64,000 nucleotides of DNA from Embleya scabrispora DSM 41855 (GTDB lineage Bacteria; Actinomycetota; Actinomycetes; Streptomycetales; Streptomycetaceae), in NCBI RefSeq assembly GCF_000372745.1, contig NZ_KB889662.1, positions 1-64,000 of the forward strand, written 5' to 3'. A program made the position numbers and the translations under genes. This document shows, one piece after another, positions 35,630-43,970 of the stretch. Under the pieces are notes generated by a model, which saw only the letters and a program-made list of their open reading frames with translations, was not told the DNA's origin and made no database searches. Within the stretch, counting starts at the first letter, position 1; every line of letters begins with the position of its first letter.

Positions 35630-36973
35630 TCACCGGGCGGTCCGCGTCCGGTCCAGAAGCCGCCCGCGCGGGCTGCCGTGCACGTCCACGGGCGCGCCCG
35701 CGAGCCACGTGGTGCGCACCGCGCCGGTGAGCGAACGGCCCGCGTACGGGGTGACCGGGTTGCGGTGGTGCAGTCCGGCCGGGTCCACGGTGAACTCCGC
35801 GTCCGGGTCGAACGCGACCAGGTCGGCGTCGTATCCGGGCGCGATCGCGCCCTTGCGAGCCAGGCCGACCAGTCGGGCCGGACCGGCGGACATCAGCGCG
35901 ACCACGTCGGCCAGCGCGAAGCCGCGGGCCCGGGCCTCGGTCCACACCGTGCTCAGGCCCAGTTGCAGCGACGCGATGCCGCCCCAGGCCGCGGCGAAGT
36001 CGCCGACGTCCAGCCGTTTGAGGTCGGCGGTACACGGCGAGTGGTCGGAGACCACGGCGGCGAACGAACCCGCCCGGATCCCGCGCCACAGCCGGTCGCG
36101 GTTGTCCCGGGAACGAATCGGCGGGCAACACTTGAACGCGGTGTCACCCGCCGGGACACCCTCGGCGACCAGGGTCAGGTAGTGCGGGCAGGTCTCGGCG
36201 GTGACCGCGACCCCGGCCGCGCGGGCGGCGTCCAGGAGCGGCAACACATCGGCCGAGGACACGTGCAGGACGTGTACGCGGGCACCGACGCGTCCGGCCG
36301 TGTCGAGCAGTTGCCCCACCGCGACGGTCTCGGCCGCGTCGGGCCGCGATGCCAGGAAGTCGGCGTACGCCCGGCCGGGCACCTGCGGCGCGGCGTCCAG
36401 CACGTGCGGCGCCTCGGCGTGGATGATCGCCAGTGCTCCGAGCCGGGCCTGCTCGGTCAGCGCCTCGGCCAGTCGGGCCGCGTCCACGTGCGGGAACTCG
36501 TCGACGCCGGAGGGCGCGAGGAAACTTTTGAAGCCGTACACGCCGGCCCGATACAGGGACTCCAATCGGTCGGTGTTGCCCGGAATCGCGCCGCCCCAGA
36601 AACCCACGTCCACGTACACCCGGCCGCGCGCGACCTCCTGCTTGACCCGCAGCGCATCGAGGGTGACGGTGGCCGGGATCGAGTTCAGCGGCATGTCGAT
36701 CAGCGTGGTGACGCCGCCGGCCGCCGCGGCCCGGGTCGCGGTGGTGAAGCCCTCCCACGCGGTGCGGCCCGGCTCGTTGATGTGTACGTGGGTGTCCACC
36801 AGGCCGGGCAGCAGGGCGAGTTCACCCAGGTCCTCGACCGGTGCGCCGTGGGCGGTGCGGTACGGCAGCACATCCGTGATCCGGTCGCCGGCCACGGCCA
36901 CGTCGGCCGGCCGCTCGCCGGTCGGGGTGAACACCCGGCGCGAGCGCAGTACGAGAGTGGGGGTGCGGGTCAC
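35630..36973 (-). CDS. allB: Allantoinase (cyclic amidohydrolase)
   Basis: A 447-residue cyclic amidohydrolase. Metal and active-site motifs are complete: [10 protein letters not shown], the carboxylated-lysine site [23 protein letters not shown] and the Asp of VVSDHSPCT. It opens the hydantoin ring of allantoin to give allantoate. The GTG start overlaps the stop of glycerate kinase (GTGA), proving tight coupling. The length is normal for allantoinases. Confidence 0.94.
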   Translation of the reverse strand: MTRTPTLVLRSRRVFTPTGERPADVAVAGDRITDVLPYRTAHGAPVEDLGELALLPGLVDTHVHINEPGRTAWEGFTTATRAAAAGGVTTLIDMPLNSIPATVTLDALRVKQEVARGRVYVDVGFWGGAIPGNTDRLESLYRAGVYGFKSFLAPSGVDEFPHVDAARLAEALTEQARLGALAIIHAEAPHVLDAAPQVPGRAYADFLASRPDAAETVAVGQLLDTAGRVGARVHVLHVSSADVLPLLDAARAAGVAVTAETCPHYLTLVAEGVPAGDTAFKCCPPIRSRDNRDRLWRGIRAGSFAAVVSDHSPCTADLKRLDVGDFAAAWGGIASLQLGLSTVWTEARARGFALADVVALMSAGPARLVGLARKGAIAPGYDADLVAFDPDAEFTVDPAGLHHRNPVTPYAGRSLTGAVRTTWLAGAPVDVHGSPRGRLLDRTRTAR

Positions 36974-38115
36974 GACGCGTCCTCCGGATCCGCTCGGTGC
37001 GCCTGCTCGGCCCGATCGGCCGGCAGGTCCCGGGCCAGTAGCTCGCCCGCGTCCTCGACGAGTTCGCCCGCGCGGGTCATGCTGTCCGCGCCGAGGTCGG
37101 CCAACGCATAGGCCGCCACGATGCCGGCCGCGTCGAGCTGAGCCCGGCTCAACTCGACGCGGCCGCAGACCACCGCCACGGGTACGCCCCGTTCCCGGGC
37201 GGCGGCGGCCACCCCCGCCGGTGCCTTGCCGTGCAGGGTCTGCCGGTCCAGGCTGCCCTCCCCGGTGACCACGAGCTCGGCCCCGTCGAGCAGTTCGTCG
37301 AAGCCGAGGAGTTCGAGCAGCAGGCCGATGCCGGGCCGCACGCTCGCGTCGAGAAACGCCAACGCGCCGTAGCCGGCCCCGCCCGCGGCTCCCGCGCCGG
37401 GCACGTCGGCCCATTCCGGCCCGACCACCTCGGCCCAGCGCGCGAGCGCGGCGTGCAATACGCGCACATCCTGCGGCGTGGCGCCCTTCTGCGGCCCGTA
37501 CACCGCCGCGGCCCCCTTCGGACCGAGCAGCGGATTGTCCACGTCCGAGGCGATCACCACCTCGACGCCGGTCAAGCGGGCCGCCGGGTCGTCCCGCTCG
37601 ATCCGGTCCAGCCGCAGCAGTGCGGCGCCGCCGGGAGGCAACTCCGCGCCCGCCGCGTCCAGCAGCCGAGCCCCGAGGGCGCGGGCCGGCCCCGAGCCGC
37701 CGTCGGTGGAGGCCGCGCCGCCCAGTCCGAGCACGATCCGGGTGCAGCCCAGCTCCAGCGCCCGGGCGATCAGCTCGCCCACACCGGTGGTGTCCGCCGT
37801 CAACGGCGCGGGCCCGGCCGGGAGCAGCGCGAGTCCCGAGGACTGGGCCAGTTCGACCACGGCGGTGCGACCACGCACGGCCGGCGCCGCGTCCACCGGC
37901 CGCCCGATGGGGCCGGTGACCCGCGCCGGGATCCGCGCGAAGCCGGCCGCCACCGCCGCGTCCACGGTGCCCTCGCCGCCGTCGGCGATCGGCAACATCC
38001 GTACGTCCGCGTCCGGACGGACCCGCCGGATCGCGGCACCGATCCCGGCTGCGGCCTGCACCGCGGTCAACGTGCCCTTGAACTTGTCGGGGGCCAGGAC
38101 GACGACCGGTCCCAT
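36970..38115 (-). CDS. glxK: Glycerate kinase (GlxK family)
   Basis: A 381-residue kinase beginning [21 protein letters not shown], the family hallmark. It shows [12 protein letters not shown] near residue 42, [13 protein letters not shown] near 130, [25 protein letters not shown] near 190 and [16 protein letters not shown] near 285. It phosphorylates D-glycerate, the end step of the gcl-glxR route from glyoxylate. It lies just downstream of the gcl remnant and overlaps allantoinase by four bases. Confidence 0.93.
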   Translation of the reverse strand: MGPVVVLAPDKFKGTLTAVQAAAGIGAAIRRVRPDADVRMLPIADGGEGTVDAAVAAGFARIPARVTGPIGRPVDAAPAVRGRTAVVELAQSSGLALLPAGPAPLTADTTGVGELIARALELGCTRIVLGLGGAASTDGGSGPARALGARLLDAAGAELPPGGAALLRLDRIERDDPAARLTGVEVVIASDVDNPLLGPKGAAAVYGPQKGATPQDVRVLHAALARWAEVVGPEWADVPGAGAAGGAGYGALAFLDASVRPGIGLLLELLGFDELLDGAELVVTGEGSLDRQTLHGKAPAGVAAAARERGVPVAVVCGRVELSRAQLDAAGIVAAYALADLGADSMTRAGELVEDAGELLARDLPADRAEQAHRADPEDAS

Positions 38116-38151
38116 GTACCGCTCCTTCGGGTGGGCTGTCCAGAGGCACAG

Positions 38152-38397
38152 TCAACTACGTGGCCGCCGCTCCCGGAGGGATCGACGGGGCCGGCGACCG
38201 CCCGGTGACGCGGGCGCGACACCGGTGATGGGATCAGCGTCCCCCGGCGGCATCGGGTGCTCGATGCCGCCGACCGCCTCCAGTGCGGCGTAGAGGGGCA
38301 GGATCGCCGCGCCGGGGCAGCCGAACGCGGTGTCCACGCCTTCGGACTTGAGCACCTCCACGACGGCGTTCATGACCGGTACACGACGCGGTGCCAT
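38152..38397 (-). pseudogene. gcl: Glyoxylate carboligase remnant (N-terminus only)
   Basis: The 81-codon frame starts at an ATG that shares a base with the glxR stop (TGATG). Its first ~47 residues, VPVMNAVVEVLKSEGVDTAFGCPGAAILPLYAALEAVGGIEH, are the N-terminus of glyoxylate carboligase, a thiamine-diphosphate enzyme of about 590 residues. After that the sequence turns into Pro/Arg-rich non-homologous codons and stops. The pyrophosphate- and cofactor-binding domains are absent from the 280 bases before glycerate kinase, so more than 90% of the gene has been lost. Gcl joins two glyoxylates into tartronate semialdehyde, the substrate of the gene directly upstream. Confidence 0.85.
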
Positions 38398-39317
38398 CAG
38401 TTGTCTCCCTGCTTCGAACCACTGGCGACGGGGCGGCCGTTGAGCCGTTCCAGGCCGAGCAGCAGACCGCAGTGGTCCAGGCCGCCGCCGCCCTGGGCGC
38501 GCAGGGATGCCACCAGTCGCGCGGTGAGGCCGGCGAGCGGCAGCACGAGGCCGAACTCGCGGGCCGACTCGGTGACGATGCCCATGTCCTTGTGGTGCAG
38601 GTCGATGCGGAACCCGGGCTTGAAGTCGCGGTCGCGCATCACCCGCGCCTTGCGATCCAGGACCGTGCTGCCGGCCAGGCCGCCGGCGAGCACTCTCAGA
38701 CCGGCCTCGGTGTCCACACCCGCGCGTTCGAGGAACAGCAGCGCCTCGGCGACGAGTTGGATGTTGCCGGCGACGATCAGCTGGTTCGCCGCCTTGACCG
38801 TCTGGCCGGCGCCGTGCGGGCCGACGTGTATGACGGTCTTGCCGAGCACCTCGAACAGGGGCAGCGCGGCGGCGAAGTCCGCCGCCTCACCGCCGACCAT
38901 GACGGACAACACCGCCTCGATCGCGCCCGCCTCGCCGCCGCTGACCGGCGCGTCCAATACCCGCAGCTCGCGCTCGGCGCCGGCCTCGGCCACCGCGATC
39001 GAAGTGCCGGGCTTGATCGAACTCATGTCGATCACGAGGGTGCCGGGCTTGACGGTGCGCAATACGCCGCCGCCGCCGAACATCACCTTCTCGACGTGTG
39101 GGTCGGCCGGGACCATGGTGATCACCACGTCCGCGTCGCGCACCGCCTCGGCGATGGTCGCCGCGCCCTTGCCGCCGAGCGCGATCAGCCGGTCGATCGC
39201 GTCCCGTTCCAGGTCGAACCCGGTCACCTCGTGGCCGGCCCGAACCAGGTGGGCGGCCATCGGGCCACCCATGATGCCGAGACCGACGAATGCGATCCTC
39301 TTGCGTACGCCGGTCAT
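38397..39317 (-). CDS. glxR: 2-hydroxy-3-oxopropionate (tartronate semialdehyde) reductase
   Basis: A 306-residue beta-hydroxyacid dehydrogenase. The N-terminal RIAFVGLGIMGGPMAAHLVRAGH is the Rossmann motif, and DAPVSGGEAGA near residue 120 and GAGQTVKAANQ near 168 (catalytic Lys) are diagnostic. It reduces tartronate semialdehyde to D-glycerate. GGGGAGGGG lies before the ATG, which overlaps the hyi stop (ATGA). The gene is intact although the gcl gene that should supply its substrate is not. Confidence 0.93.
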   Translation of the reverse strand: MTGVRKRIAFVGLGIMGGPMAAHLVRAGHEVTGFDLERDAIDRLIALGGKGAATIAEAVRDADVVITMVPADPHVEKVMFGGGGVLRTVKPGTLVIDMSSIKPGTSIAVAEAGAERELRVLDAPVSGGEAGAIEAVLSVMVGGEAADFAAALPLFEVLGKTVIHVGPHGAGQTVKAANQLIVAGNIQLVAEALLFLERAGVDTEAGLRVLAGGLAGSTVLDRKARVMRDRDFKPGFRIDLHHKDMGIVTESAREFGLVLPLAGLTARLVASLRAQGGGGLDHCGLLLGLERLNGRPVASGSKQGDN

Positions 39318-40156
39318 CCGGCCCCTCCCCGGGTGCCGCGCAACTCGCGCGGGAGCCAGCCGAAGCTGTCCGCGCTCGGGCCGACGGGCTTGTATTCGAG
39401 GCCGACGCGCCCGGTGTATCCGGCGGCCACGAGTCGGCGGAACAGGTCTGCGAAGTCCGTTCCGCCGGTGCCGGGTTGCCCCCGTCCAGGGCTGTCGGCG
39501 AGCTGCACGTGGCCGAACCGGTCGGCGTGGCTGTCGATCACGGCGGTGAGGTCCTCGCCGTTGCGGGCGAGGTGGTACAGGTCGCACAGGAAGGCCGCGT
39601 TGCCCAGGCCCGTCTCGGCGTTGACCTTGTCCACGACGGCCACCGCGTCGGCGGCGGTGACCAGCGGGTAGCGCGGGTTCTCCGGTGCGCCGAGTGCCTC
39701 GATCAGCACGACCGCGCCGATTCGGTGCGCGGCCTGGGCAGCCAACGTCAGGTTCTCCAGGGCCAGTTCGTCCTGTGTCTTCGGCTCCACGCCGTCCTGC
39801 CGGTTGCCGTACAGCGCGTTCAGCGCACGGCAGCCCAGGCGCTCGGCGAAGCCGGTCGCGACGGCGATGTTGTCCCGGAAGCGCGCGGAATCGGAGGGCC
39901 GGGACAGCAGGCCCCGGTCGCCGGCGGGCATGTCACCGGCGTCGAAGTTCAGGCCGACCAGATCGACGCCCGCGTCGCGGATGGCCCGGGAGAGCGCATC
40001 CAGGTCGGCGTCGGCGGGGATCGGGCCGGCGAAGGGCCACCACAGCTCGATCTCGGTGAAGCCGGCCGACGCGGCGGCAGCGGGCCGTTCCAGGAGCGGG
40101 AGTTCGGTGAAGAGGATCGAGAGATTGATGTCGAAGCGCAGTCCACGAGCGCTCAC
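39314..40156 (-). CDS. hyi: Hydroxypyruvate isomerase family protein
   Basis: A 280-residue TIM-barrel sugar isomerase from GTG 40156 with GAGGTG upstream. It shows FDINLSILFTELPLLERPAAAASAGFTEIELWWPF and the metal-site segments VVLIEALGAPENP, CDLYHLARNGEDL and HVQLADSPGRGQPGTG with terminal GLEYKP. It interconverts hydroxypyruvate and tartronate semialdehyde. It is the first gene of the operon, and three palindromes lie within 90 bases upstream of its start. Confidence 0.9.
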   Translation of the reverse strand: MSARGLRFDINLSILFTELPLLERPAAAASAGFTEIELWWPFAGPIPADADLDALSRAIRDAGVDLVGLNFDAGDMPAGDRGLLSRPSDSARFRDNIAVATGFAERLGCRALNALYGNRQDGVEPKTQDELALENLTLAAQAAHRIGAVVLIEALGAPENPRYPLVTAADAVAVVDKVNAETGLGNAAFLCDLYHLARNGEDLTAVIDSHADRFGHVQLADSPGRGQPGTGGTDFADLFRRLVAAGYTGRVGLEYKPVGPSADSFGWLPRELRGTRGGAG

Positions 40157-40178
40157 GGGATCACCTCTTCCACGTCGG

Positions 40179-40193
40179 TTCCACAATGCGGAA
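40179..40193. promoter_or_regulatory. TTCC-type palindrome 1 upstream of hyi
   Basis: TTCCACAATGCGGAA, a TTCC-N7-GGAA inverted repeat, 23 bases upstream of the hyi start. It forms a pair with the next site at 21-base spacing. Confidence 0.6.
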
Positions 40194-40197
40194 GGAA

Positions 40198-40216
40198 GAT
40201 TCCGCTGATCGGAATC
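40198..40216. promoter_or_regulatory. TTCC-type palindrome 2 upstream of hyi
   Basis: GATTCCGCTGATCGGAATC has perfect 7-bp arms around five bases and is the clearest TTCCG-N5-CGGAA site in the window. It lies between hyi and the divergent thiamine-binding-like gene, so a bound repressor could control both. Confidence 0.7.
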
Positions 40217-40228
40217 ATGCCACGCGAC

Positions 40229-40245
40229 TTCAACAGTTTGTCAAG
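40229..40245. promoter_or_regulatory. TTCAACA-type site upstream of hyi
   Basis: TTCAACAGTTTGTCAAG, a degraded version (12 of 17 bases) of the perfect palindrome found between aceB and the IclR gene. Confidence 0.5.
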
Positions 40246-40287
40246 GGCGGCCCGGCGCGGAGTTCGGCCGGACGCTAGGGTTTCGGC

Positions 40288-40545
40288 GTGCGATTGCGGA
40301 TTGAGTTCTCGACCGAACCGTTCGACCTGGACGGCGTACCGGCCCATGCCCTGGAGGCCCGACGAGTCATCGGCGAGGCGGGCCTCGACGTGGAGGTCGG
40401 CCCCTTCGGCACGACCGCCGAGGGCGAGGCGGACCTCGTCCTGGCGGCGCTCGACAAGGTGTTCCGAGGCGCGCTCGGCGTCGGCGCGACCCGGATCTCG
40501 GTACAGCTCACCACCATGCCGGAAACACCGGGAGGCCGCGCGTGA
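40288..40545 (+). CDS. Thiamine-binding-like (DUF77/YqgV) small protein
   Basis: An 85-residue protein. Its central DVEVGPFGTTAEGEADLVLAALDKVFRGALGVGATRISVQL matches the small ferredoxin-like thiamine-binding (MTH1187/YqgV) family pattern V-G-P-x-G-T-x-x-E-G-x-x-x-x-V. The function in purine clusters is unknown; it could sense a small ligand. GTG start. The stop overlaps the next start (GTGA). It diverges from hyi across the palindrome-bearing region. Confidence 0.65.
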   Translation: MRLRIEFSTEPFDLDGVPAHALEARRVIGEAGLDVEVGPFGTTAEGEADLVLAALDKVFRGALGVGATRISVQLTTMPETPGGRA

Positions 40546-40904
40546 GCCCCGCCGAACACCCGCTGTCCGCCGCGATCAAGCCCCTGGTGACCGCGATCGG
40601 CGCCCGGTTCGTCACCCCGGAGGAGGCCGGCCCCGAGGACGTGGTCCTGGACTGGGAGGGCGAGCCGGTCGTCGCCGTCCGCCTCCCGGGCCTGGCCACC
40701 GCCCTCGACCGCCTCCTCGGCGACGCGGAACGCCAGTACGGCCCCCTGACCGACCTCGACCGCGAGGCCAAACAACGCGTGGTCCGCACCCTCGAACAGC
40801 GCGGCGCCTTCACGATCCGCCACGGCGTCGAAACCGTAGCCGCAGCCCTCGGCGTAAGCCGCTTCACCGTCTACAACTACCTCAACCGAGAAACCCGAAC
40901 CTGA
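40542..40904 (+). CDS. Small helix-turn-helix DNA-binding protein
   Basis: A 120-residue protein. The C-terminal third, EAKQRVVRTLEQRGAFTIRHGVETVAAALGVSRFTVYNYLNRE, forms a Fis-like helix-turn-helix with the recognition helix VSRFTVYNYLN. The N-terminal part (VLDWEGEPVVAVRLPGLATALDRLLGDAERQYG) has no known domain. It is translationally coupled to the thiamine-binding-like gene, so the pair may form a ligand-responsive regulator of the neighbouring glyoxylate genes. That role is inferred from context only. Confidence 0.75.
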   Translation: MSPAEHPLSAAIKPLVTAIGARFVTPEEAGPEDVVLDWEGEPVVAVRLPGLATALDRLLGDAERQYGPLTDLDREAKQRVVRTLEQRGAFTIRHGVETVAAALGVSRFTVYNYLNRETRT

Positions 40905-40911
40905 CGCCCCA

Positions 40912-41352
40912 TCACCGCAAGAACCGGTTCCGCCACGCCCAGCCGATCCGCGCCCGGGCCGCGCGCGCCTCCGCCTCCAGCCCGGCGGCCCGCTGTTGCA
41001 GGTGGCTCAACTGGTCGGCCCATGCCTGCAACACGGCTCGCGTCGACGTGAAGGCAGCGTCCATGCCCACGAACTTCGGCCGCAGCAAAATCAATCGCGC
41101 CCGCATCCCGTCGGCCGCCGGGCCGGTCCACGCGGCCGTGGCCCCCGCGGCCTGATCGATGGCGTTCAGGATGGTTGCGGACCGGTCCACCGCGCGCTGC
41201 ACATTCGACGCCAACGCGCCGATGGCTGCCGGAAGACCCGGGGTCGGATTCACCAGCAGCCCCGGGAAGTTCGGGTCCGCAGGCACGCCAAGACCACCAA
41301 GACCGCCCCCGGCACGCCGGACGGCCCAGAGATAGTCCTCGTCCGCGCTCAT
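40912..41352 (-). CDS. WXG100/ESX-like protein, putative type VII substrate
   Basis: A 146-residue protein with long amphipathic helices. The central helix is VQRAVDRSATILNAIDQAAGATAAWTGPAADGMRARLILLRP (W-T-G resembles the W-x-G turn), and the C-terminal helix is ALQAWADQLSHLQQRAAGLEAEARAARARIGWAW. This matches the N-terminal trafficking domain of actinomycete type VII secreted polymorphic toxins, but no toxin domain follows. Its ATG overlaps the stop of the next gene, another ESX-like protein. Confidence 0.65.
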   Translation of the reverse strand: MSADEDYLWAVRRAGGGLGGLGVPADPNFPGLLVNPTPGLPAAIGALASNVQRAVDRSATILNAIDQAAGATAAWTGPAADGMRARLILLRPKFVGMDAAFTSTRAVLQAWADQLSHLQQRAAGLEAEARAARARIGWAWRNRFLR

Positions 41353-41786
41353 GACTCGGGGTTCAACACGGCCCGGATCGTGCTGCGCTCAGGAGCGGGA
41401 GGCGTCACGGGAGCGGCCCGGGGCGTCGGCCCCTGACCCGAACCGCCGGGCACGGCCTGCGACGCGCCAGGCGCGACAGGTCCGCCGGACGCACCGGGTG
41501 GCGTGAACACCGACTGCACCGCCCCCTCCGTCTGCGCGTAGTTCGCCCGTGCGAGCCGGATCGCGTCCGCGACGTGCCCGAGGTCCTCGCGCATGAATTT
41601 CAGGCCGTGGTTCCAGTTGTCGTGAAACTTGCCGCACGCGTGGTCCAGGTCCTTGTGGCCGGTGCGGATCGGGCCGGTTTCCTTGAGCGCGTCGAGCGAC
41701 TGTTCGAGTACATCAGTGCCCTGTCGCAAGTCGCTCGCGAGTCGATCGAGCCAACTGAAATCGACCGCGAATTGCCCATCAGGCAT
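41349..41786 (-). CDS. ESX-like partner protein with Pro-rich tail
   Basis: A 145-residue protein from ATG 41786, with a GGGGGG run upstream as a weak ribosome-binding site. The first 95 residues are a helical hairpin (FAVDFSWLDRLASDLRQGTDVLEQSLDAL...DLDHACGKFHDNWNHGLKFMREDLGHVADAIRLARANYAQTE) like WXG100 proteins. The rest is Pro/Gly/Ala-rich and probably disordered. It is the upstream member of an overlapping pair and may form a heterodimer with the downstream protein. No ESX secretion machinery is in the window. Confidence 0.65.
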   Translation of the reverse strand: MPDGQFAVDFSWLDRLASDLRQGTDVLEQSLDALKETGPIRTGHKDLDHACGKFHDNWNHGLKFMREDLGHVADAIRLARANYAQTEGAVQSVFTPPGASGGPVAPGASQAVPGGSGQGPTPRAAPVTPPAPERSTIRAVLNPES

Positions 41787-42087
41787 GAGCCCCCCGCTCA
41801 CTTCGAACGCCTGTTGCACGAGTCGCGACGAAGCTGGCACAGTGCGTGATCCGCGGTCGTGGGATTCGCCCGCGTGCGTCCGCTTCGCGAATATCCGGAA
41901 GCTGCGGCTCCGTTCGAGGTGTTGCGGGTGGTCGAAGACCGCGGGCCTCGGTGATCTGCTTCAACAAACTGTTGACGGCGGTGATTGGGAGCACCTAGCG
42001 TTCCGGCCATCGCCGCATCGGGGTACCCGCTCGGGTGCGGCGTTCACCTCTGGTCGGGGAGACCCGCCGAGTGAGGAGGTTCCCGAG
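41787..42087. other. Divergent promoter region between ESX pair and urate operon
   Basis: 301 bases without a gene. It contains the TTCAACA-type palindrome at 41960-41976 and ends with the GAGGAGG site of uraD. Nothing else is recognisable. Confidence 0.6.
41960..41976. promoter_or_regulatory. TTCAACA-type palindrome upstream of the urate operon
   Basis: TTCAACAAACTGTTGAC matches the aceB/allR palindrome at 14 of 17 positions and lies about 110 bases before the uraD start. Confidence 0.6.
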
Positions 42088-42585
42088 ATGTCGTCAGCGC
42101 CAGGACTCGACAGGCTCAACGACGCGTCCGCCGACGAGGCGATCCGGCTGCTCGGCGAGGTTTGTGCGAGTGGTGCCTGGATCGGCGCGGTGCTCGTGGC
42201 TCGGCCCTACGGCGACCCGGACGAGCTGTACGCGTGTTCCGACCGGGCGGTCGCGGCGCTCACCGCCGACGATCTCCGGGAGGCGATCGACGGCCATGCC
42301 GTGATCGGCCGGCCGCGCCACGACGATCCGCAGTCGGCGCGCGAGCAGTCGGGCGTGCACCAGGCGGGTGACGCGGTGTTGGCCGACCTGCGGGCCGGGA
42401 ACATCGCGTACCGGAACCGGTTCGGCCGGGTCTTCCTGATCTGCGCGAGTGGTCGCAGCGCCGCGGAGATGCTCGCCGAGCTGCGGCACCGACTCGACAA
42501 CGACCCGGCGTCCGAGTGGGAGGTCACCCGCGAGGAGCTGCGGAAGATCAACCGCCTGCGTCTGAAAGGGCTGATCTCCGCGTGA
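42088..42585 (+). CDS. uraD: OHCU decarboxylase
   Basis: A 165-residue protein of the 2-oxo-4-hydroxy-4-carboxy-5-ureidoimidazoline decarboxylase family. Diagnostic segments are LNDASADEAIRLLGEVCASGAWIGAVLVARPYGDPDELYACSD, the catalytic-His GHAVIGRP, SAREQSGV and the substrate-site RFGRVFLICASGRSAAEMLAELRHRLDNDP. It converts OHCU to S-allantoin. GAGGAGG precedes the ATG. Its stop overlaps the HIU hydrolase start (GTGA). Confidence 0.92.
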   Translation: MSSAPGLDRLNDASADEAIRLLGEVCASGAWIGAVLVARPYGDPDELYACSDRAVAALTADDLREAIDGHAVIGRPRHDDPQSAREQSGVHQAGDAVLADLRAGNIAYRNRFGRVFLICASGRSAAEMLAELRHRLDNDPASEWEVTREELRKINRLRLKGLISA

Positions 42586-42923
42586 TCTCCACCCACATCC
42601 TGGACACCAGCGAGGGCCGACCGGCGACCGACGTCCCGGTCGAGTTGTCCCGGCGCGCGGCCGACGGAACGTGGACCGTGCTCGGCACCTCCGCGACGAA
42701 CGCCGACGGCCGCTGCCCGGACCTGCCGCCGCTGGACGTCGGACCGGACGCCGGACCGGTCGACGTCCGACTGGTCTTCGACGTCGCCGCGTACCGCCGC
42801 GCCCGCGGCGAGACGCCGTTCTTCCCGGAAGTCCAGGTCGTCTTCACCGCCGACCCCGGCACCCGCTACCACGTACCGCTCTTGCTCAACCCGTACGGAT
42901 ACTCCGTTTATCGAGGGAGCTGA
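42582..42923 (+). CDS. uraH: 5-hydroxyisourate hydrolase (transthyretin-like)
   Basis: A 113-residue protein beginning ISTHILDTSEGRPATDVPVEL and ending in YHVPLLLNPYGYSVYRGS. Both are signatures of HIU hydrolase: the H, R and H catalytic set and a C-terminal Y-R-G-S. It hydrolyses 5-hydroxyisourate to OHCU. It starts inside the uraD stop and ends five bases before urate oxidase, giving a decarboxylase-hydrolase-oxidase operon. Confidence 0.95.
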   Translation: MISTHILDTSEGRPATDVPVELSRRAADGTWTVLGTSATNADGRCPDLPPLDVGPDAGPVDVRLVFDVAAYRRARGETPFFPEVQVVFTADPGTRYHVPLLLNPYGYSVYRGS

Positions 42924-42928
42924 CAGGC

Positions 42929-43843
42929 ATGCCCATGGTGCTCGGCCAGAACCAGTACGGAAAGGCGGAGACCCGCGTGGTCCGGGTCCGCCGCGACACC
43001 GAACGGCACGAGGTCAAGGACCTCAACGTCAGCGTCGCACTGTCGGGCGAGTTGTCCGACACCCACCTCACCGGCGGCAACGACAAGGTACTGCCGACGG
43101 ACACCATGAAGAACACCGTGTTCGCGTTCGCGCGGGAACACGGCATCGAATCGGCCGAGGGCTACGGCGTGCGCCTGGCCCGGCACTTCGTCGAGTCGCA
43201 GCCCTCGATAACCCGGGCTCGGGTGCGGATCGAGGAGTACCCGTGGAACCGGATCCCCACCGCCGAATCGCACAACCGCTTCATCGGCGCGGACAAGATC
43301 CAACACTCGTTCGTCCGCGACGGCGGCGAGACCCGGACCACCGAGGTCGTCTGGGAGCACGGACGGGTCCGGGTGATCTCCGGCCTCGACGATCTGACCG
43401 TGATGAACACGACGTCCTCCGAATTCCGGGGCTACATCAAGGATCGGTACACCACCCTCCAGGAGGCGTACGACCGGATCCTGGCGACTCGGGTCCGCGC
43501 CCGCTGGCGGTTCTCCTTCGACGCGGGCGAGGGCGCGGTCGAGCCGAACTGGGAGCGCTCGTACGCCCAGGTGCGCCGACACCTGCTGGAGGCGTTCGCC
43601 GAGACCTACTCCCACTCGCTCCAGCAGACCCTGTACGCGATGGCCAACCGGGTGCTCACCCAACGCCGGGAGGTGGACGAGGTACGGCTGTCACTGCCGA
43701 ACAAGCACCACTTCCTCGTCGACATGGAGCAGATCGGCATCACGAACGACAAGGAGGTGTACTACGCCGCCGATCGACCCTACGGTTTGATCGAGGGCAC
43801 GGTGCACCGCGAGGGTGTCACGCCATTGATTCCGGTGGACTGA
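42929..43843 (+). CDS. Urate oxidase (cofactor-free uricase)
   Basis: A 304-residue protein with the tandem T-fold of uricases. It shows NQYGKAETRVVRVRR with the active-site Lys, LPTDTMKNTVFAFARE with the active-site Thr, PNKHHFLVDMEQIGI near the C-terminus, and NTTSSEFRGYIKDRYTTL. It oxidises urate to 5-hydroxyisourate with O2, producing H2O2. The length is typical. AGGGAG lies about ten bases upstream. It is the third gene of the uraD-uraH operon. Confidence 0.95.
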   Translation: MPMVLGQNQYGKAETRVVRVRRDTERHEVKDLNVSVALSGELSDTHLTGGNDKVLPTDTMKNTVFAFAREHGIESAEGYGVRLARHFVESQPSITRARVRIEEYPWNRIPTAESHNRFIGADKIQHSFVRDGGETRTTEVVWEHGRVRVISGLDDLTVMNTTSSEFRGYIKDRYTTLQEAYDRILATRVRARWRFSFDAGEGAVEPNWERSYAQVRRHLLEAFAETYSHSLQQTLYAMANRVLTQRREVDEVRLSLPNKHHFLVDMEQIGITNDKEVYYAADRPYGLIEGTVHREGVTPLIPVD

Positions 43844-43970
43844 ACACCGGGCCGCTCGGGCAGTCACTCCCGGAGGATTCTCCATCCGCCGTCCCGCCTC
43901 CGGGGCCCGCACGCAGGATCAGACGGCGGTACGTTCGCACGTTGGACCGCTGCCGCGAGGGGACTTGCCC

